A DNA stretch of 64,000 nucleotides, taken from positions 53,714,122 through 53,778,121 of the forward strand of contig CM063108.1 in NCBI GenBank assembly GCA_031841125.1, written 5' to 3'. Under the pieces are notes generated by a model. It was not told where the DNA came from, ran no database searches, and saw only the letters and a program-made list of their open reading frames with translations. This DNA is from Acanthococcus lagerstroemiae. Lineage: Eukaryota; Arthropoda; Insecta; Hemiptera; Eriococcidae. Positions 10,288 to 22,574 of this stretch are shown here, piece after piece. The position numbers and the translations under genes are program-made. How positions within the stretch are numbered: position 1 is the first letter of the stretch; each line of letters begins with the position of its first letter.

Positions 10288-11236
10288 ATTCAGGCATTTA
10301 GCCATCGATATTCAATGTGCACTGGATCGGGAGCCTACCATTGTGCTTGTGAATATTGTAATGTGACACAAGAAAAAGGTCTGTGTGTCTGAAACTGCTG
10401 GATGGACATTCGGGCCCTTTTCTTGGGACACGTCACATATAAAGAACGACAAACTTACGATTCTTCTATCTTTCAAAGCAAAATCAGCGTTGACAAGTTT
10501 ATAAACATTAAAATGTAGTGGAACGAAAAGTTTTAAACAAAACTAGCGAGAAAAATAGAAGGAATTCTTTATTTTTATTCATGAAATTTGGCCAGGGGAG
10601 GCTCCGGCGAGCGTTAGGAGCTGCTCAGGACCCACCAGCACCACTCTGGCTAAGGGCCTGGCGTAATGATGATTTTTTTAAATTGTGGTATCTCTACCTT
10701 AGGGGGGGGGCTCAAGATACCACTAGAGTGGGCTCAGCCCCAGCTTGCCCCCATGGCTACGGGTCTGTCTAAAAGTTGATAGCAAAAGACTTATTTTCCA
10801 TGTCATAAGCTAAATCCGACAGCAAATGTTCTGTTATTTAATTTACGTACTTTGGTCCTGGTGAATGTAGGAGGGAAATTTGGTTTGGAACAAAAGTCAA
10901 AACTCCATGTGCTTTTCCCATAAGAACGAAAGGGACCTTGTAGCACGGATTCCCCTAAATCCGACTGACCTGAAACTTTGTAAGTTTTTTAAAATTTGTT
11001 TTTATTTTAATTTTTTTATTATTGATTTCATTGGAACCAATTTTGGAGACGAATCAGAGGAAATTCAGAAAAAAAAAAAGTTCACCAAGAGTAAATAACA
11101 ACCACCTTAATGTGTAAAGGAAGTTGTGTGTTCCTCTCAAGTATTCCTAATATCCTTCCAGCTTACCCTCCCAGACTAGGGGATGCTCATGTGCGCAGGT
11201 GAGTGCTTGGAGGATAAGGTCCCAATCTGCATTTGC
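10288..11236. other. Unassigned, with GC-rich transposon-end phrases
   Basis: No gene is seen. At 10650-10770 two phrases, CTGGCTAAGGGCCTG and ATGGCTACGGGTCTG, sit in the same orientation with a G-tract between. They look like two right ends of the hAT-like family seen at 4591, not a complete element. Confidence 0.45.
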
Positions 11237-11480
11237 AGGGACGAAACTATTGGGTGGGGGCGCGGGAGGGGGGTGAAGGCGAAAAACCTCAATAATTTGA
11301 CAGTCGGCAAATGTTTAAACTCTTCAGTTGAATTTTTCATTTTCTAAAGTATAATGTTTTAATGAAGCTTGAAAAAGTCTTGAACAAATTCAGAAGATCG
11401 TTGAAGTCTCCGAGAGGTCTGAAAGAGTCCTAAAAGTTTTACATAAGTTGGAGGAGGACTTCTTCATTTTGATGTGTCAT
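11237..11480. repeat. Second copy of the CAGRGRCGAAACTAT repeat plus GACTC-type run
   Basis: The start CAGGGACGAAACTATTGGG and the phrase CAATAATTTGACAGTCGG match the repeat at 4078. From about 11350 it passes into a degenerate run (GAAGTCTCCGAGAGGTCTGA-type) related to the AAGACTC family. Confidence 0.45.
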
Positions 11481-13004
11481 TGAATTTTTCATGTAAATGA
11501 TTGCGGATGGCAGCTCGTCACACTGATGTAAACAAGAAATGAGAACGGCCATCAAATGCAGACAAAACTCGTCAATTCATCTGATGAGTTGAAATGCAAT
11601 TCTTCGTACATCGACGTCCGAGTTGAGAACTCTTTATAGTGTCTTTCCTTCAATGACTCAACCCAGCGAATTGATAGTGTATTATCTCAACAATTCTTGA
11701 ACTATTCATCTCAGTATGTTTCCAGAAATGAGCCACAGCTGCCACGTGTATCAAATATTGAAATCAATTCTCGAAAAGTTCTGTTCAGTCTTACCATTTG
11801 AGGTTATCGGATTTCGATTATTTTTGAATAATTTTCATCGGAGTTAAGATTTTATATTTTGGTTTTGGATTAGAAATTCACCACCAGAATCCGTAACCCG
11901 TATCAGTGACATTATCGTGTTGCGTAATTTAGAAGCTCCAAGATCGAGTTATTGTGGAGTGACGATGTCTATTTTATATTTACGGCAAATTGGTTAGGCA
12001 ATTTTATCAACGTCTTTGCCTGTCATCTTGCCATCTTGCGTTAGCGCCGGCACCGTGAACTCGGTGTCCAGGTTTTGAAAGAAATTGACACGAGATGAAC
12101 TATTCGTATGGTGGCTTGAATCTCGAATCAAATTGCGATTATTTTCATCAATAATGCGTTCGATTCGAGACATGGAAAGAATGTTTCAAAAACCGTAAAC
12201 CAAATAGAATACTGTGCTGCATGAAATCATCTTTTCCGATTTGTTTTTTTGTGGTAGCCGCCGCTCTGTTCTATATAAGTTGATCAGACTGAAAAATGAA
12301 AACAGAATTTCTTATGCACGTATTATATAAAGAATTCTCAAAAAGTTCCATTTCGTATCTTCTTAAGCGATTCGGTGTGCAAGTTATGCTTCTGTCACTA
12401 TGCACGCTGTTGAACAATATTTAATTTCTCGACTCAGTGAACCGTTCGGTGACAGTACTTGACTGTGCTTCTGGTAGCTGTGGAAGTCTTTTTGCGCACG
12501 GGTACTCTACATAAATAACCGAGCAGTTATCAACTAGGCGGGCAATTTCACGATATCACCACGCTGATGGTGATGATGATAATGATGGTGGTGTCTTTAA
12601 GTTGCTCGCATAGTCAACTCGAAACAAGAAAAAAGAAGTCACTGTTTTCTTCCTATGTTCTGTAAAACACTCATCGTTGAAGATACTCGTTTACATGCAA
12701 CAGCAAGTAAAATGTCTTTTACCTCACGCTTGATCCGTGAATGTTTCGAGATTTGGTGTTATCAGTGATCGTTTCGTAATTTCGTTTATTAAGTTATTCG
12801 AAGTTTGGTAGCTGAGTTTTCGGTAAACGTTGGTTTTCCAGAGATAATTCTTATCAGTCTAATATGTAAACTCCATACGCCCTGAGCTCCGTAATTCCTG
12901 GAAATTGAGACAGATTACATATCTGTGATGTTTACTTTTGACAATGAATTGCGATCATACATTTTGCTACTACTCGGCGTCTTCCGAAAATCTAGTTTTC
13001 CTTT
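11481..13004. other. Unassigned AT-rich interval
   Basis: No gene, RNA or transposon end is recognised. A short GATGGTGATGATGATAATGA microsatellite-like tract lies at about 12564-12592. It may be intronic or intergenic. Confidence 0.5.
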
Positions 13005-13410
13005 TGGCTGTTTGAATTTTGGGCTGTTTTAGTCGTTGCAGTCATTTGGGCTGTCTTGGTGGGATAATAGGGCTGCTTTGGCTATTTTGCTCGTTTGAGC
13101 TCATTCCATCATTTAGGCAGTTTTATTTGTTACGATATTTGGTTCCTTCTGGATGTCTTAGTTATTTCGATTGTTTTGTTTTGTTTGTATTATTTTCGTC
13201 GTTTAGGCAATTTTAACTGTTTTTTTTTTTGACTTCTTAGTTCGTGTTCTTTTAGGCTGCTTGATATTTCTTATCTCATTGTTCGTTTGATCTTGTTGGT
13301 TATATAGGTTTTTTCGGTTGTTTGGCTTATTTTAATTATTTAACCCGGTTTTGGTAATTTGGAATATTTTAGCTGTTTTAGTTGTTCAAGCAGTCTAGTT
13401 ATTTCCTCAG
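13005..13410. repeat. Degenerate T/G-rich short-period repeat
   Basis: The interval is built from loose units such as TTTGGGCTGTTTTAGTCG, TTTAGGCAGTTTTA and TTTAGGCAATTTTAACTG. The hydrophobic open frame within it (13019-13216) is a by-product of T-rich composition, not a membrane protein. Confidence 0.55.
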
Positions 13411-14109
13411 ACGTGATTATTTCCCCTACAGGTTACCTGAAAGAGGAGACTGAATCCGGCTATTGTTCCTGTGAATGTGAGTCTGTGTTGATGTTGAATG
13501 CTTACTAACTTTTAAGAGGGGTACACAGGGAAGAGCAGTTCTGACTGGGTAATGGTTGCCCCCCCTCTCCTTACAGACGGGACATTAATATACAAATTGT
13601 TACATTTCTGCCCATGAACCTATAGAGCTAGTGTAAAGATGTGGTAGTAGAAAGGGTTATGTGTCTTTTTGTGAGTAATGCCACGTAATAAAATATTTAT
13701 TTATTTATAGATGGGGGGGGGGACACAGCAGAAATAGACATGCCATTTAATAGAGCTGTCCGTACACGTTTGAACGATTTGTTTACAATATAAGAAAAAG
13801 AAATATAATTAATAATTAATTTGAAAAAAAGAAATAAAAAAAAATGTAAGAAGTAAAGTCGAGCGGCAGAGTCTGAGGAGCGAGGAGAGGAGATGGGCAT
13901 CCTATGAAGAAATGAGGTAGTCCATCGAGGGAGAGGGGGAGGCCAGAGTTCAGGGCACACCTACATCAGGTATAAGATACCGGAGAAACGAAGACAATGT
14001 CCTATGGGAGCTGACTTTTCAAAGGGCTTGTTTGATTTAAGGTCAAACGCTAGGCGCGTGGATCAGTTATGGTGTTTGGATTTCATTATAAAGTCTGAGC
14101 ATATTATTC
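13411..14109. other. Unassigned, includes a LINE-like 3' tail
   Basis: Around 13670-13710 the sequence GTAATGCCACGTAATAAAAT runs into TATTTATTTATTTATAG. It resembles the microsatellite tail of a LINE or SINE. I see no coding remnant upstream of it. Confidence 0.4.
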
Positions 14110-15085
14110 AGGGATGAATTCGAGCAGGGTCAATTCTGGGGCCCCTATTATTTACAATTATTTATGTTGACCACCTATCTAAATGCATACCTGGGAGTGT
14201 AACTCAGTTTGCAGATGACAAGAGTGTAGTGTTTAGCTATCAACCTGGGAAATTTTCAGAAGAATTAGAAAAGATCATGATGGAACTTGAATTCTGGTTT
14301 GATAATAATAACCCCCAAATGAATGACTCAAAAACAAAAATTTTACTATTCATCGCGTCTACTCATAATTCAGATAGTAATATTCACCCACTACAGCAAT
14401 CATACACTAAATTTTTAAGAACAGAATTAGAAAATTCTCTACAGTGGAATATTCATATTGATAATGTTATTAACAAGTTGAAAAGCATCTCTTGTATTTT
14501 ATTTACATTAAGATCAATTATTGTAAATAATCATATATTACGTATTGCTTATTATGGACTATTTCATTTACGAATAATATATGGCATCTCATTTTGGGGT
14601 GGCAATACAAGCGGGTTGAGCAGACTGTTTAAAATTCAAAAGAGAGCGATTCGTATTGTGCATTTTTTGGGCCTCATAGACTCTTGTAAAATGTATTTTG
14701 TTTCGGAAAAAATTCTAACCCTCATTCTAAAACATTTCAGTTCTCATGTTTGAAAGAATTATTAACACTGTCCCTAGGAATCATGGCCACAACACTAGGA
14801 AAAAAAATTTGGCATTAGCGGGTACTTTTCGATCACAATTTTTTTTAAACAATATGTAAGAGATGGGTCCAAAAATTTATAATAAAATTTCTGAAAATAA
14901 TCAATCTTGCCCCTCAATAAAAACTTTTAAAAACAAATTAGAACTCTGGCTCTTGAACCATGCGTTCTATTCAGTACACGAATTTTTATCACTTAGTCTC
15001 AGTCTGATAATGTGACAATGTATAATGGCCTAGTGCTCAATTTTGTACAACAAGAATAATAAGGAATAAAGAATAAATAAAGTAA
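14110..15085 (+). pseudogene. CR1/Jockey-type LINE reverse transcriptase remnant
   Basis: One frame is open from about 14117 to 14752. It starts inside the RT at GSILGPLLF, passes the catalytic FADD (14208-14219), then shows FDNNNPQMNDSKTKILLF, LENSLQWNIHI and LFKIQKRAIRIV, the usual order in the thumb of CR1/Jockey ORF2. It then shifts frame, with the C-terminal tail (KIYNKISENNQSCPSIKTFK) readable to about 14990. The copy ends in an AATAAGGAATAAAGAATAAA tail near 15057-15080, the normal LINE 3' end. It lacks the endonuclease and most of the RT, so it is a 5'-truncated dead copy. Confidence 0.85.
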
Positions 15086-15383
15086 TGATTTGCCCTTGAA
15101 CTTTTCAGGGCGAATTTTTCCATCCTACGCGCAGAGTGCCGAGGAATCTGTAAGCCCACTCTATCAAGAATTATGCCACTGCTCACCCTTCCTAGGATCA
15201 TAATGGAACCGCAATGATGAAATATTTCTTCTTTTGGATAGACTAAGCATTTCGAAGCTTGCTGACAGTTCAGAGTACGGCATATTAAATGGACAGTATT
15301 AAAAGGTCTTGAGATACATGAATTTCGAAAAACACTTCTGAATATTTTCAAGGACACTACTGTTTAAATAGCTAATTTGAAGG

Positions 15384-15547
15384 GTACAGGGAAAGAAGCA
15401 GGTAAGTCACTTTTTTAAGGCGAAATTAGTTGTTAGTACCGTTATAATGGGCGTAATGAGTAGAAGTAGCTATTTCAAAATTTACGTACAGGGAAAGAAC
15501 CACTTCACCACACAAACAACTTATCTGCGCCTTTCCTTGTACCCTTC
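15384..15547. repeat. Short inverted-repeat element (MITE-like)
   Basis: GGGTACAGGGAAAGAAGCAG at the left is matched in inverse at the right, whose complement reads GGGTACAAGGAAAGGCGCAG. The span is about 164 bp. No clear target duplication is seen, so the class is unknown. Confidence 0.45.
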
Positions 15548-17049
15548 ATTTGCTTCAGTGGTAACCAGTGTCTAAGAATAACGTAGGAACTAAATACCTA
15601 ACTCAACACAAGAAAAGGTTGGTAAGTGACTACGTGAAAAATTCCTTGTACACAATTTCTCAAAAGATCGTAGCATTGATAAAGTGTGCCGATCAAATCG
15701 TGAGTAGTTTCAGTGGCTAGCTGAACTATCTAACTAACCGGTGAAACAACTCACGATTCAATCGGATTCGTTCAGTGCCACGACTTTTCAGGAAAATGTG
15801 AACAAAATTTTTTTCTGGACATTGAGAGCATTTTGTCGCGATGGGTCTCATATGTGGATACACTACCCCCTTTTAAAGGTAAATACAAAGGAATAGGTTG
15901 CATTTTTTCCTTCTTTTTTTTTTACGGTTAATTGGGGCAATGTACCGTTTTGACCAATAATCAGAGGTAATATTGTTCGTCACATTCTCTTCCAACACCC
16001 GCTCCTCGAATTCCTCATTCCCTCACGAGCTGATCTTATTGACAGTATACAAACGTAAAAGTTACAGTCAATTTCGACTTTGTCGATGCACCGAAGATGG
16101 AGGAAGCCAGATTGAATGACAACTGGTTTTTCAAATCGAGTGCGTGAACAATAGGGGCTGCGCTCGCTACCCTAACGAATGCTGGAGATCGCTAGGTCAG
16201 TTTAATTTCTGTGTGCGAATCTTGGCGACACGAATAATTTCCTCCCGACTTCGGCGTGATTTTGGTTTCTATAAGTGGTGCTCATTATACCTGTGATAAG
16301 TGTATATACTCGAATAAGGGGTCTCCTACTGAGTATACGCCTCCGATAGGTTAATTAATGATACAGCAATTAGATGATCTGGTAGTATGAAGAACTGCAT
16401 AGGTCAGTGCTCGATCGGTACTACTATCTTGCTACCCGGTACTCTAAACAGTTTTATAAGGCACTAAGTGAGCGGGGTACCAAGAGGGAGTTACTATGTA
16501 GAGTCACTGGTAGTTAACCGGGCTCTGGCGGTAATGTACTCTCCCGCTGGGATATCGCGGCCTGAAGCCCACCCGAGGTGTGAGCTGGTGAGAGAGATTA
16601 CGCACGTGGGGCACGTGGAGCTGAGCTGCAGATGGCATCTCAGTTCTAGGGGTTCGCATGGTTAGAGGAAATATGACGGTGCTCCCACCATTGGTCTGGC
16701 TAGGAGAACACGGCTCAGTCTCACCCTATTAATTTACGTAATTCACATCAAGCTAGAAGTAGATGGTTAGTTAGGGAATTGCATATTCAGCCGTGCTTTT
16801 CTTATTCGGTTACAGGTAAATAATCCATTAAGCTGGCAGTCCACTCATGACACCTTGCCTTTGCACGTTCGAAGCTGTTTCTATGCCTAACATTCCCCTG
16901 GGTTATGGAGGAGGGACTCGATAACGATAGCAATGGGTACGATTTGCAAGTATACACATCGGAGTTGCTGAATGGAACAGAGTCGCCGAAGCCCCCAAAT
17001 TCAGCAGCATTCCCCGTCACCGACCCCGAATGAAAAATCAGTTCAAATT
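15548..17049. other. Unassigned; probably downstream intron of the minus-strand gene
   Basis: The minus-strand exon ends with a donor at 17050-17055, so this interval should be intron. A GC-richer patch at 16440-16680 has a 65-codon plus-strand frame with no recognisable features. I find no convincing next exon on the minus strand. Confidence 0.45.
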
Positions 17050-17055
17050 ACTTAC
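17050..17055 (-). other. 5' splice donor GTAAGT
   Basis: On the minus strand the long open frame runs into TCGA|GTAAGTAATTT, a consensus donor. The in-frame TAA lies inside the donor, so the apparent stop of the frame is intronic. Confidence 0.8.
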
Positions 17056-18702
17056 TCGAACTATTGCTGCCGTTCACCGTGTCCGCATACTCGATATACG
17101 ACGAATAGTAATCGTCGTTATCTTCAGCCGTCGTCGTCTCCGTCGACCTGGTGCTCTCCGTCGACAGTTGGGTGCCGTTGGCCGATCCGTTGGCCGACAC
17201 CTTCGGTATGGTGTAGCGAAACACGTAGCCGCCGTAATAGGTGTGTATCGAGTCGACCGGCTCCTTCTGCTGGCTGCTCTGTATCTCGGAGGAGAACTCG
17301 CAGTCGTAATGCTCCTCGGTCAGGTTCACCTTCTCCTTGGACTCGGCGTCGGCGGCGGCCACCACCTGCACCGGGAACCGGGTGCAGTTCGAGTTCTTAG
17401 ACGTCTTGGGTACGCTGGGCGGCGACCTGCGCAGCATCTCCGTCTTGGGCAGCTCGATGCGCATGTTCTGGATGTTGTAGCGCGAGCGCTTCTGCTTCGG
17501 GATGAGCACGTGCGACACCTTCAACGTGATACCCGGGAACTGCAGATGCTCTTTGTTCAGCGAGGGGGTGTCGTTGGCGGCGGCCGCCGCCGCGGTTACG
17601 TTCGCAAATTGCGGAGTCGGGGTCGGATGAAACGTAGAAGCCGTTGGAGTCGGCGGCGAGCTGGCGTCGGTGGGGTGATACGAAGTTAGATTCGAGATTG
17701 TCGCCGCAGCGGCACCGTCGCCGGTGGTGGCGTTCTCGGCGAGTGACGGCGTGGTGTGGACGCCGTCGTTGTTCGTGTCGGAAGCGGTGAAGTTGGTTAG
17801 GGTGTGGATGAATTTCTTTCGTAACGAGGGAATGTCAACGGCGGTCGAGTCGTTGGACGGCGTCTCGGTGGAGTTATGCGAGCTCTCAAGACCGAAGTCA
17901 CCATCGGCTTCCGCGTCGGCCATGTAATCAGGAGACAGGCTGCGGTCTATTCGATCGGTATCCGGAGTCGAGGTGACACGCGGTGACACCGTTACCAGGG
18001 TGGACGAACGGCCGTCAGTGGACTCGCTGTCCTCGAGCTCTCTGGCAAAGATGGACAAAGAATCGCTCTCGATGTCGCTGTCCGTGGTTGCCGCAGACGG
18101 CGTCGAGATAAGCTGGTACCAGTCCGAGTGGCCGGAGGGGCGAGTGTTCCCCGCAGTACTCGTAGTGTTAGCACCGAGCCGCGTCCTCGTCAGTGTCGGA
18201 GTGAAGCTCTGCACACCGGAGTGATTTGACGTAACGTTACTCAGGAGCGTCATCGACGACTCGGTCGCGCTCGGTTCCGTCTGCGTGACCGTAAATTTGG
18301 CGGCCCTTGTTCTGGCCTTCGGAAAAGTCGATCGAGCGGTCGTTTTCGCATTTTCAAAATGCGACGTGGGAGCGGTGCTCGTACGGAAGAGCGGTTCGAA
18401 AAGCGCGTTTCCAGTCGGCCTTTCTTTGAACGGCGACCGAGACGCGGTCGGCTGATGTCCATTAGGGGCTATTCGCGCTTTCGCCGGCAGCGTAGCGTCG
18501 ACGGTAATTTCGTTTTGGCTCGGTGAAAAGTTTTCACTAGCTGGTGACGTGCCTGCCGAAGAGATGGGGTGCGATGGCATCGGTGGAAGCGATGTGCAGC
18601 CGGTCGACGTAGATACATTTCTGCCGCCAATTTGAAAAGCATTCGTGAGGTTTTTCTCCGTCGCGGGCTGTTGTTGCTGCTGCTGTACTTGCGAGGAGAA
18701 TG
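17056..18702 (-). CDS. GC-rich internal exon of a mucin-like, N-glycosylated secreted or membrane protein (unknown)
   Basis: The exon is 1647 nt, from an acceptor just upstream of 18702 to the donor at 17055, coding 548 complete codons in one frame. It starts after two bases of a split codon and leaves one base at the end. The product is rich in Ser, Thr and Pro, with a short polyglutamine tract (residues about 6-11) and polyalanine (about 370). It has about 18 N-x-S/T sequons (for example NVTSNHS, NSTETPSNDST, NGSNSSS), which implies an extracellular location. The C-terminal quarter is less repetitive and more conserved-looking: VSHVLIPKQKRSRYNIQNMR, two cysteines about 46 residues apart, and YYGGYVFRYTIPKV. 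GC content and CpG are far above the flanks. I do not recognise a family. The first and last exons are not in view. Confidence 0.75.
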
Positions 18703-18725
18703 CTGTAACACACGAAAAAGAAATG
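18703..18725 (-). other. 3' splice acceptor with polypyrimidine tract
   Basis: The minus strand reads TTTCTTTTTCGTGTGTTACAG before the exon, a good acceptor. The 548-codon frame has no stop back to this point and no ATG before codon 41, which supports entry by splicing. Confidence 0.7.
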
Positions 18726-19949
18726 GACGCTTTTAATCATCTCGAAATACCGAGTTGAATGGGTTCATTAGCGAGGATGTGAGGATGCGGGGGCGAAATA
18801 AAGAACTGGGATTGGCGTCGGCATGATGGGCGGTTCTGTTATGTCGAATCAGTGCGAGATATGGATCGAATTCAAAGGTAAATGAGACATCGGAATGCCC
18901 GACTTTGCTGAGCGAGGGGCAAACTCGCGAAACATGTGAAACTTTGAGAGTCTCAGAAGGGATCAGATGTTCGCCGAATCGTGATAGCCGAGATCGGGGA
19001 CCAGAAACAGATATACCTAAGCGCAGGTTTTGAGATTGTTCCAAAAATCGAATTGAACTCTGTTTGTTTCACTTCGTCATTCAACTTCGCAGACTCAGGA
19101 AGTGCGACGTCTTTGAAAGGGGAAGGAGAATGGCTATTAAATTTTGCAAACTAATTATGAGAGAAGTAGTCTATGCATTCAGTTTCTCGGAATTGGTCAA
19201 ATAATAACGCCCTACGGACGAGTGCAAAGTTGCGCAATCAGTACTCCGAAAGCCGGTGCCATTTTTGGCCCGTCCAGGCGATGTTGCGCCTCTACTAATC
19301 ACCAGCACGATGTGGGTGTTATCATCCTAAACTTATACCAAGATACTTTGGCTGCAGTATTGCGGCCAATACACCAATAGTTCGAAATTACGTCTTTGTC
19401 AATTTACAGTCGAAAACACGCCCCAGTAGCCTGCACTTGAAGACACCAGAGGAATTATATTTGAGCTCACGAATCTACTCGTACTGAGGCCGTTTCATAA
19501 TATCAATATTTACTAAATTCTCAATTTATAACTAATATAAAAACCTTTTAATCTAATTAAAATATAACTAAAAATGAAACTGAAATTGTCCACGCATCAC
19601 AGATTCTACGAACTCTCACCCCTCATCTTCACTTCTTTTGTATTTGTAATTAATTTTTTTTTTTTTTTTTTTGGTTACCACTGTTCTTCCATCTAACTTA
19701 CTTTAGCCAACTCACTTTAGCCTACATGGTCTAGATGAGCCCCGAAGCGAGTCAGCTAGTACTATATATTAATTTTATTAATAAAACCATAAATATTATA
19801 TCTAAATGTTCAACTATAAATAAAATTATAAATATTACAGATTTAAATTCAATATTAAAATCAGAAATTAATTCAGATTCACTTTAAAAAAAAAAAAAAA
19901 AATCAAAAGGAATTCGTATAAAATTAGAGAAGATGAAGTCTTCCCAATC
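18726..19949. other. Probable intron or upstream region, no feature recognised
   Basis: A 103-codon minus-strand frame at 18733-19044 is without recognisable domains and ends just before the acceptor. I do not count it as an exon. From 19500 the sequence is very AT-rich, with poly-T (19649-19671) and poly-A (19885-19901) runs. Confidence 0.45.
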
Positions 19950-20740
19950 TGAAGGAGGTCAAAGAAGGGAATCCAATTTCTTCAACACCATTCGACAGCG
20001 TACTTGAGCAGTATCTATTTCGAAAAATGAAGTGGACAGAACAGGGACTTAAAATTCATGTGCTATGGATAAAAGATTCAAGATTCGCGGACGATATAGT
20101 TCTAACTGGTAGTAGTAAAGAGGAAGTAAAAGAAATGGCCGAAGAGCTCAGAAAGGAATGCCGGAATGTAGGACATAATATAATGAATATGTCAAAAACA
20201 GCGTCAGAAAAAAGAAAAATAAGTACAAACGCATATGGCTCCGACATGGAAAGCTTTCTGGTCTCGTATTTAAAAAAAATTGAAACTTAAAACCAAAATT
20301 CGTATTCTAGAGAGCTGTGTCATGCCGGTGCTAGCTACGAAGCACAGACACGGACTTTGACCAATAAATAAATGAACCGAATTAAAAATACACAGTGCGC
20401 CATGTTAAGAAACAATTAATTGAGTTAAAAGGCTAGACAAAGTCACAAAATCAACAACCAAGGCCAAGACACTAGCAATAGACATTGACTTGTAATTAAA
20501 AATCTGAAATATAAATACGCAGGATATATGATTAGGAGTAACAATGGAAAAATGTAAGAAACAACAGAATGGATCCCATGTGGCAGGAAACGAAAAAGGG
20601 GAACGCCAGCAGTAGAATGGGTTGACGAAGTAATAAGGGCAGTAGGTGTACGATGGGCAAGCAAAGTCCAGAACCGGAAAGCGTGGAAGAGTGACGGAAA
20701 CTCATGCTCCAAGAGGGGCAGATTAAGCTAAGCTGTGACT
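19950..20740 (+). pseudogene. RTE-type LINE reverse transcriptase remnant
   Basis: From about 19955 a GNPISS motif matches the GDPISP step of RTE reverse transcriptases. It is followed by the catalytic FADD (20084-20095) in RFADDIVLTGSSKEEVKEM, then NMSKT. After frame breaks the RTE C-terminal signature continues with KIRILESCVMPVL (about 20300) and KRKRGTPAVEWVDEVIRAVG (about 20590-20650). It is truncated at 5' and disrupted, so it is dead. Confidence 0.8.
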
Positions 20741-20827
20741 CGCTTCCCTAATCAGAGTTGTAAACAAAAAAAATTCTTTTTTCGCTAGACTCTTTTCCCC
20801 TCCCCCCTTGTCCAGGGGCAAAGTAGA

Positions 20828-21159
20828 TAAAATCGAGTGCTATAAGGAAAAAATTGGGAGCAAAGCTTTCTCTTCGGAAATATGTTCTATGAAGTCCCAG
20901 GAATTGTATCCTGAAAAGTTTACCCCCCCCAACCCGGCCGCCAACCTCGTGGGGGTTCGAACGTTTTCAAAATTGAGGTTTTTTCAAATTTCCTCAAAAA
21001 ATTAGCCTTTTTGTTCCGAAGAACTGGGCCCACATAAATCACTTTCAATGCAGCCAATAATCCTAAAAATCTTGGAAATTGATATTTTTTTCTTTCGCTT
21101 CCTAAATATGGACTGTTAGGAGAATGTCTGAGTGATGAACATTTTTTGGCATCAAATTT
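20828..21159. repeat. Left arm of large imperfect inverted repeat
   Basis: The arm is about 330 bp and matches the complement of 22575-22972. Shared blocks include ATGTTCTATGARGTCCCAGG, GTATCCTGAAAAGTTTACCC and GACTGTTAGGAGAATGT. It lacks about 60 bp present in the right arm near 22720-22790. Confidence 0.85.
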
Positions 21160-21400
21160 AAGACCAAAGAACAAAACAACCAGACAGTTGACCTACTGAC
21201 CGCGTGAAGTTAGTTCTGTTATCAGTTATTTGTTCTCAGTTCAGTCTCAGCATTTCAACTCTGATTTTTCATTTTCATGTATATTTGGCTTCTGTTCACA
21301 ATACCGGATAAGCAGGCTGCAGAAGTGCAGGCTACAGGCTTCAGTCAAGAGAAATGGGGACTCCGTATAAGGTAGCTTGAAAAATTATTGAATTATCGAT

Positions 21401-22510
21401 TCAAATCGATTCAAATCGATCTAAATCGTTAAGAAACATTTTCGATTTTTGACAGCCTTCGTATTTCCGTAATTCTTTTCTAATTTCTGTCCTCAGTTTT
21501 TTCCTTAGAAGAAGCAACTCGTTTTTTCCGTTCGAATGTTTCTTATCTTTCCGCTCGAGTTTGTCCCTCTTTTCGATGAGTAGCTTGGTTTCAGCAGCCA
21601 GCTTATCATCCGACTTCATACCTCCCTTTCATCTTCCAAAACGAGCAACCGTCTCCTTAATTGCCATAACTGTATAATCGAACAGCTCTTGGAATGTATA
21701 ATTTGGCCATTCGTGGTCACGTCTGTCCAGTTGTTCTCCAGGGCCCTTCTCACCTCTATCAGAAAACGCGTAGGGATAAAAACATCAACGATACAATCCC
21801 TCTTCTGATTTTTATACTTCACTCTTCTGGGGCAACAGACAATCCCCCTACATAACCTGTGATCGGAACCAAATCGAAAACCCGGTAACACATCCACATT
21901 TTCCATTTCTGACAGATCATTAACTAAAAGGTGGTCAATTCAGTTTTTTATTCCCCCCTCCCGGTGACTGCCAAGCCCATTTTAATTTTACATATTTAGG
22001 GGAAAAAAAAGGTATTCGCCACCACCAAATTGTTTCTAGCGCAAAAATCTAACAACCTCTGCCCACTGTAATCGCGGGTCCCCACACCAAATTTCTCAAT
22101 ATTTTCTGACAGATTCTCTCCTCCCTCCAAGTATGGCATTCCAATCCCCCAATATGAAAGTATAGTATTCCATATGTTTACTCGGGGTATCCTCAATATC
22201 TCGATAAAACTTGTCCAAGTCTACTTCTCCGCTCTTAGAGTTGAGGCGTAAACCGAAATTATTAAAGCTTTGGTATTTTTACCCACTTTTATTTTTAAAT
22301 AACAAATTCTTTCCGAAACTCCTTGTATCACTTCTACCTTTTTCATCCATTTCGTTATGTAGGAACCCACTCCTCTGTATCCTTTAGTCTGCTTCAAGTG
22401 GTAGAAGACATACCCAGGTTTTTCGTATAGTAGTGTTTCCCAAATTTCTTCATTTCTGAGCGGGCGATAATGTCCCAGTTGATTTTTTACACCATTTTTC
22501 TCTTTTTATT
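21401..22510 (-). pseudogene. RTE-type LINE endonuclease remnant
   Basis: Reading the minus strand from 22510, the order matches the apurinic endonuclease of RTE elements: WDIIARSE, then GYRGVGSYITKW, VSERICYLKIKV, the catalytic GDWNA (about 22130-22145), LLDFCARNNLVVANTFF (about 22020-22070) and FGSDHRLCRGIV with the catalytic SDH (about 21850). A basic helical linker (KLAAETKLLIEKRDKLERKD) leads toward the missing RT and ends near 21401. Frameshifts and stops break it at several points. It occupies the loop of an inverted repeat. Confidence 0.8.
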
Positions 22511-22574
22511 CGAGAATTCGTATTTTGTATAAAAATAAAAATTGTAATCCTCAAACATCATAATATAATATGGT

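Noticed and set aside
13019..13216. Small membrane protein
   Set aside because: The hydrophobic residues come from a T/G-rich short-period repeat.
16468..16665. Downstream exon or separate small gene
   Set aside because: The frame is short, on the strand opposite the neighbouring gene, and lacks splice or promoter support.
18537..18740. 67-codon frame with signal-peptide-like start as the N-terminus of the mucin-like gene
   Set aside because: It is in a different frame from the 548-codon exon, ends quickly, and its hydrophobic part coincides with a polypyrimidine tract and a good acceptor. Kept only as a finding.
18733..19044. 103-codon minus-strand frame upstream of the exon
   Set aside because: No donor at its end that joins the exon in frame, and no domain or conserved look.
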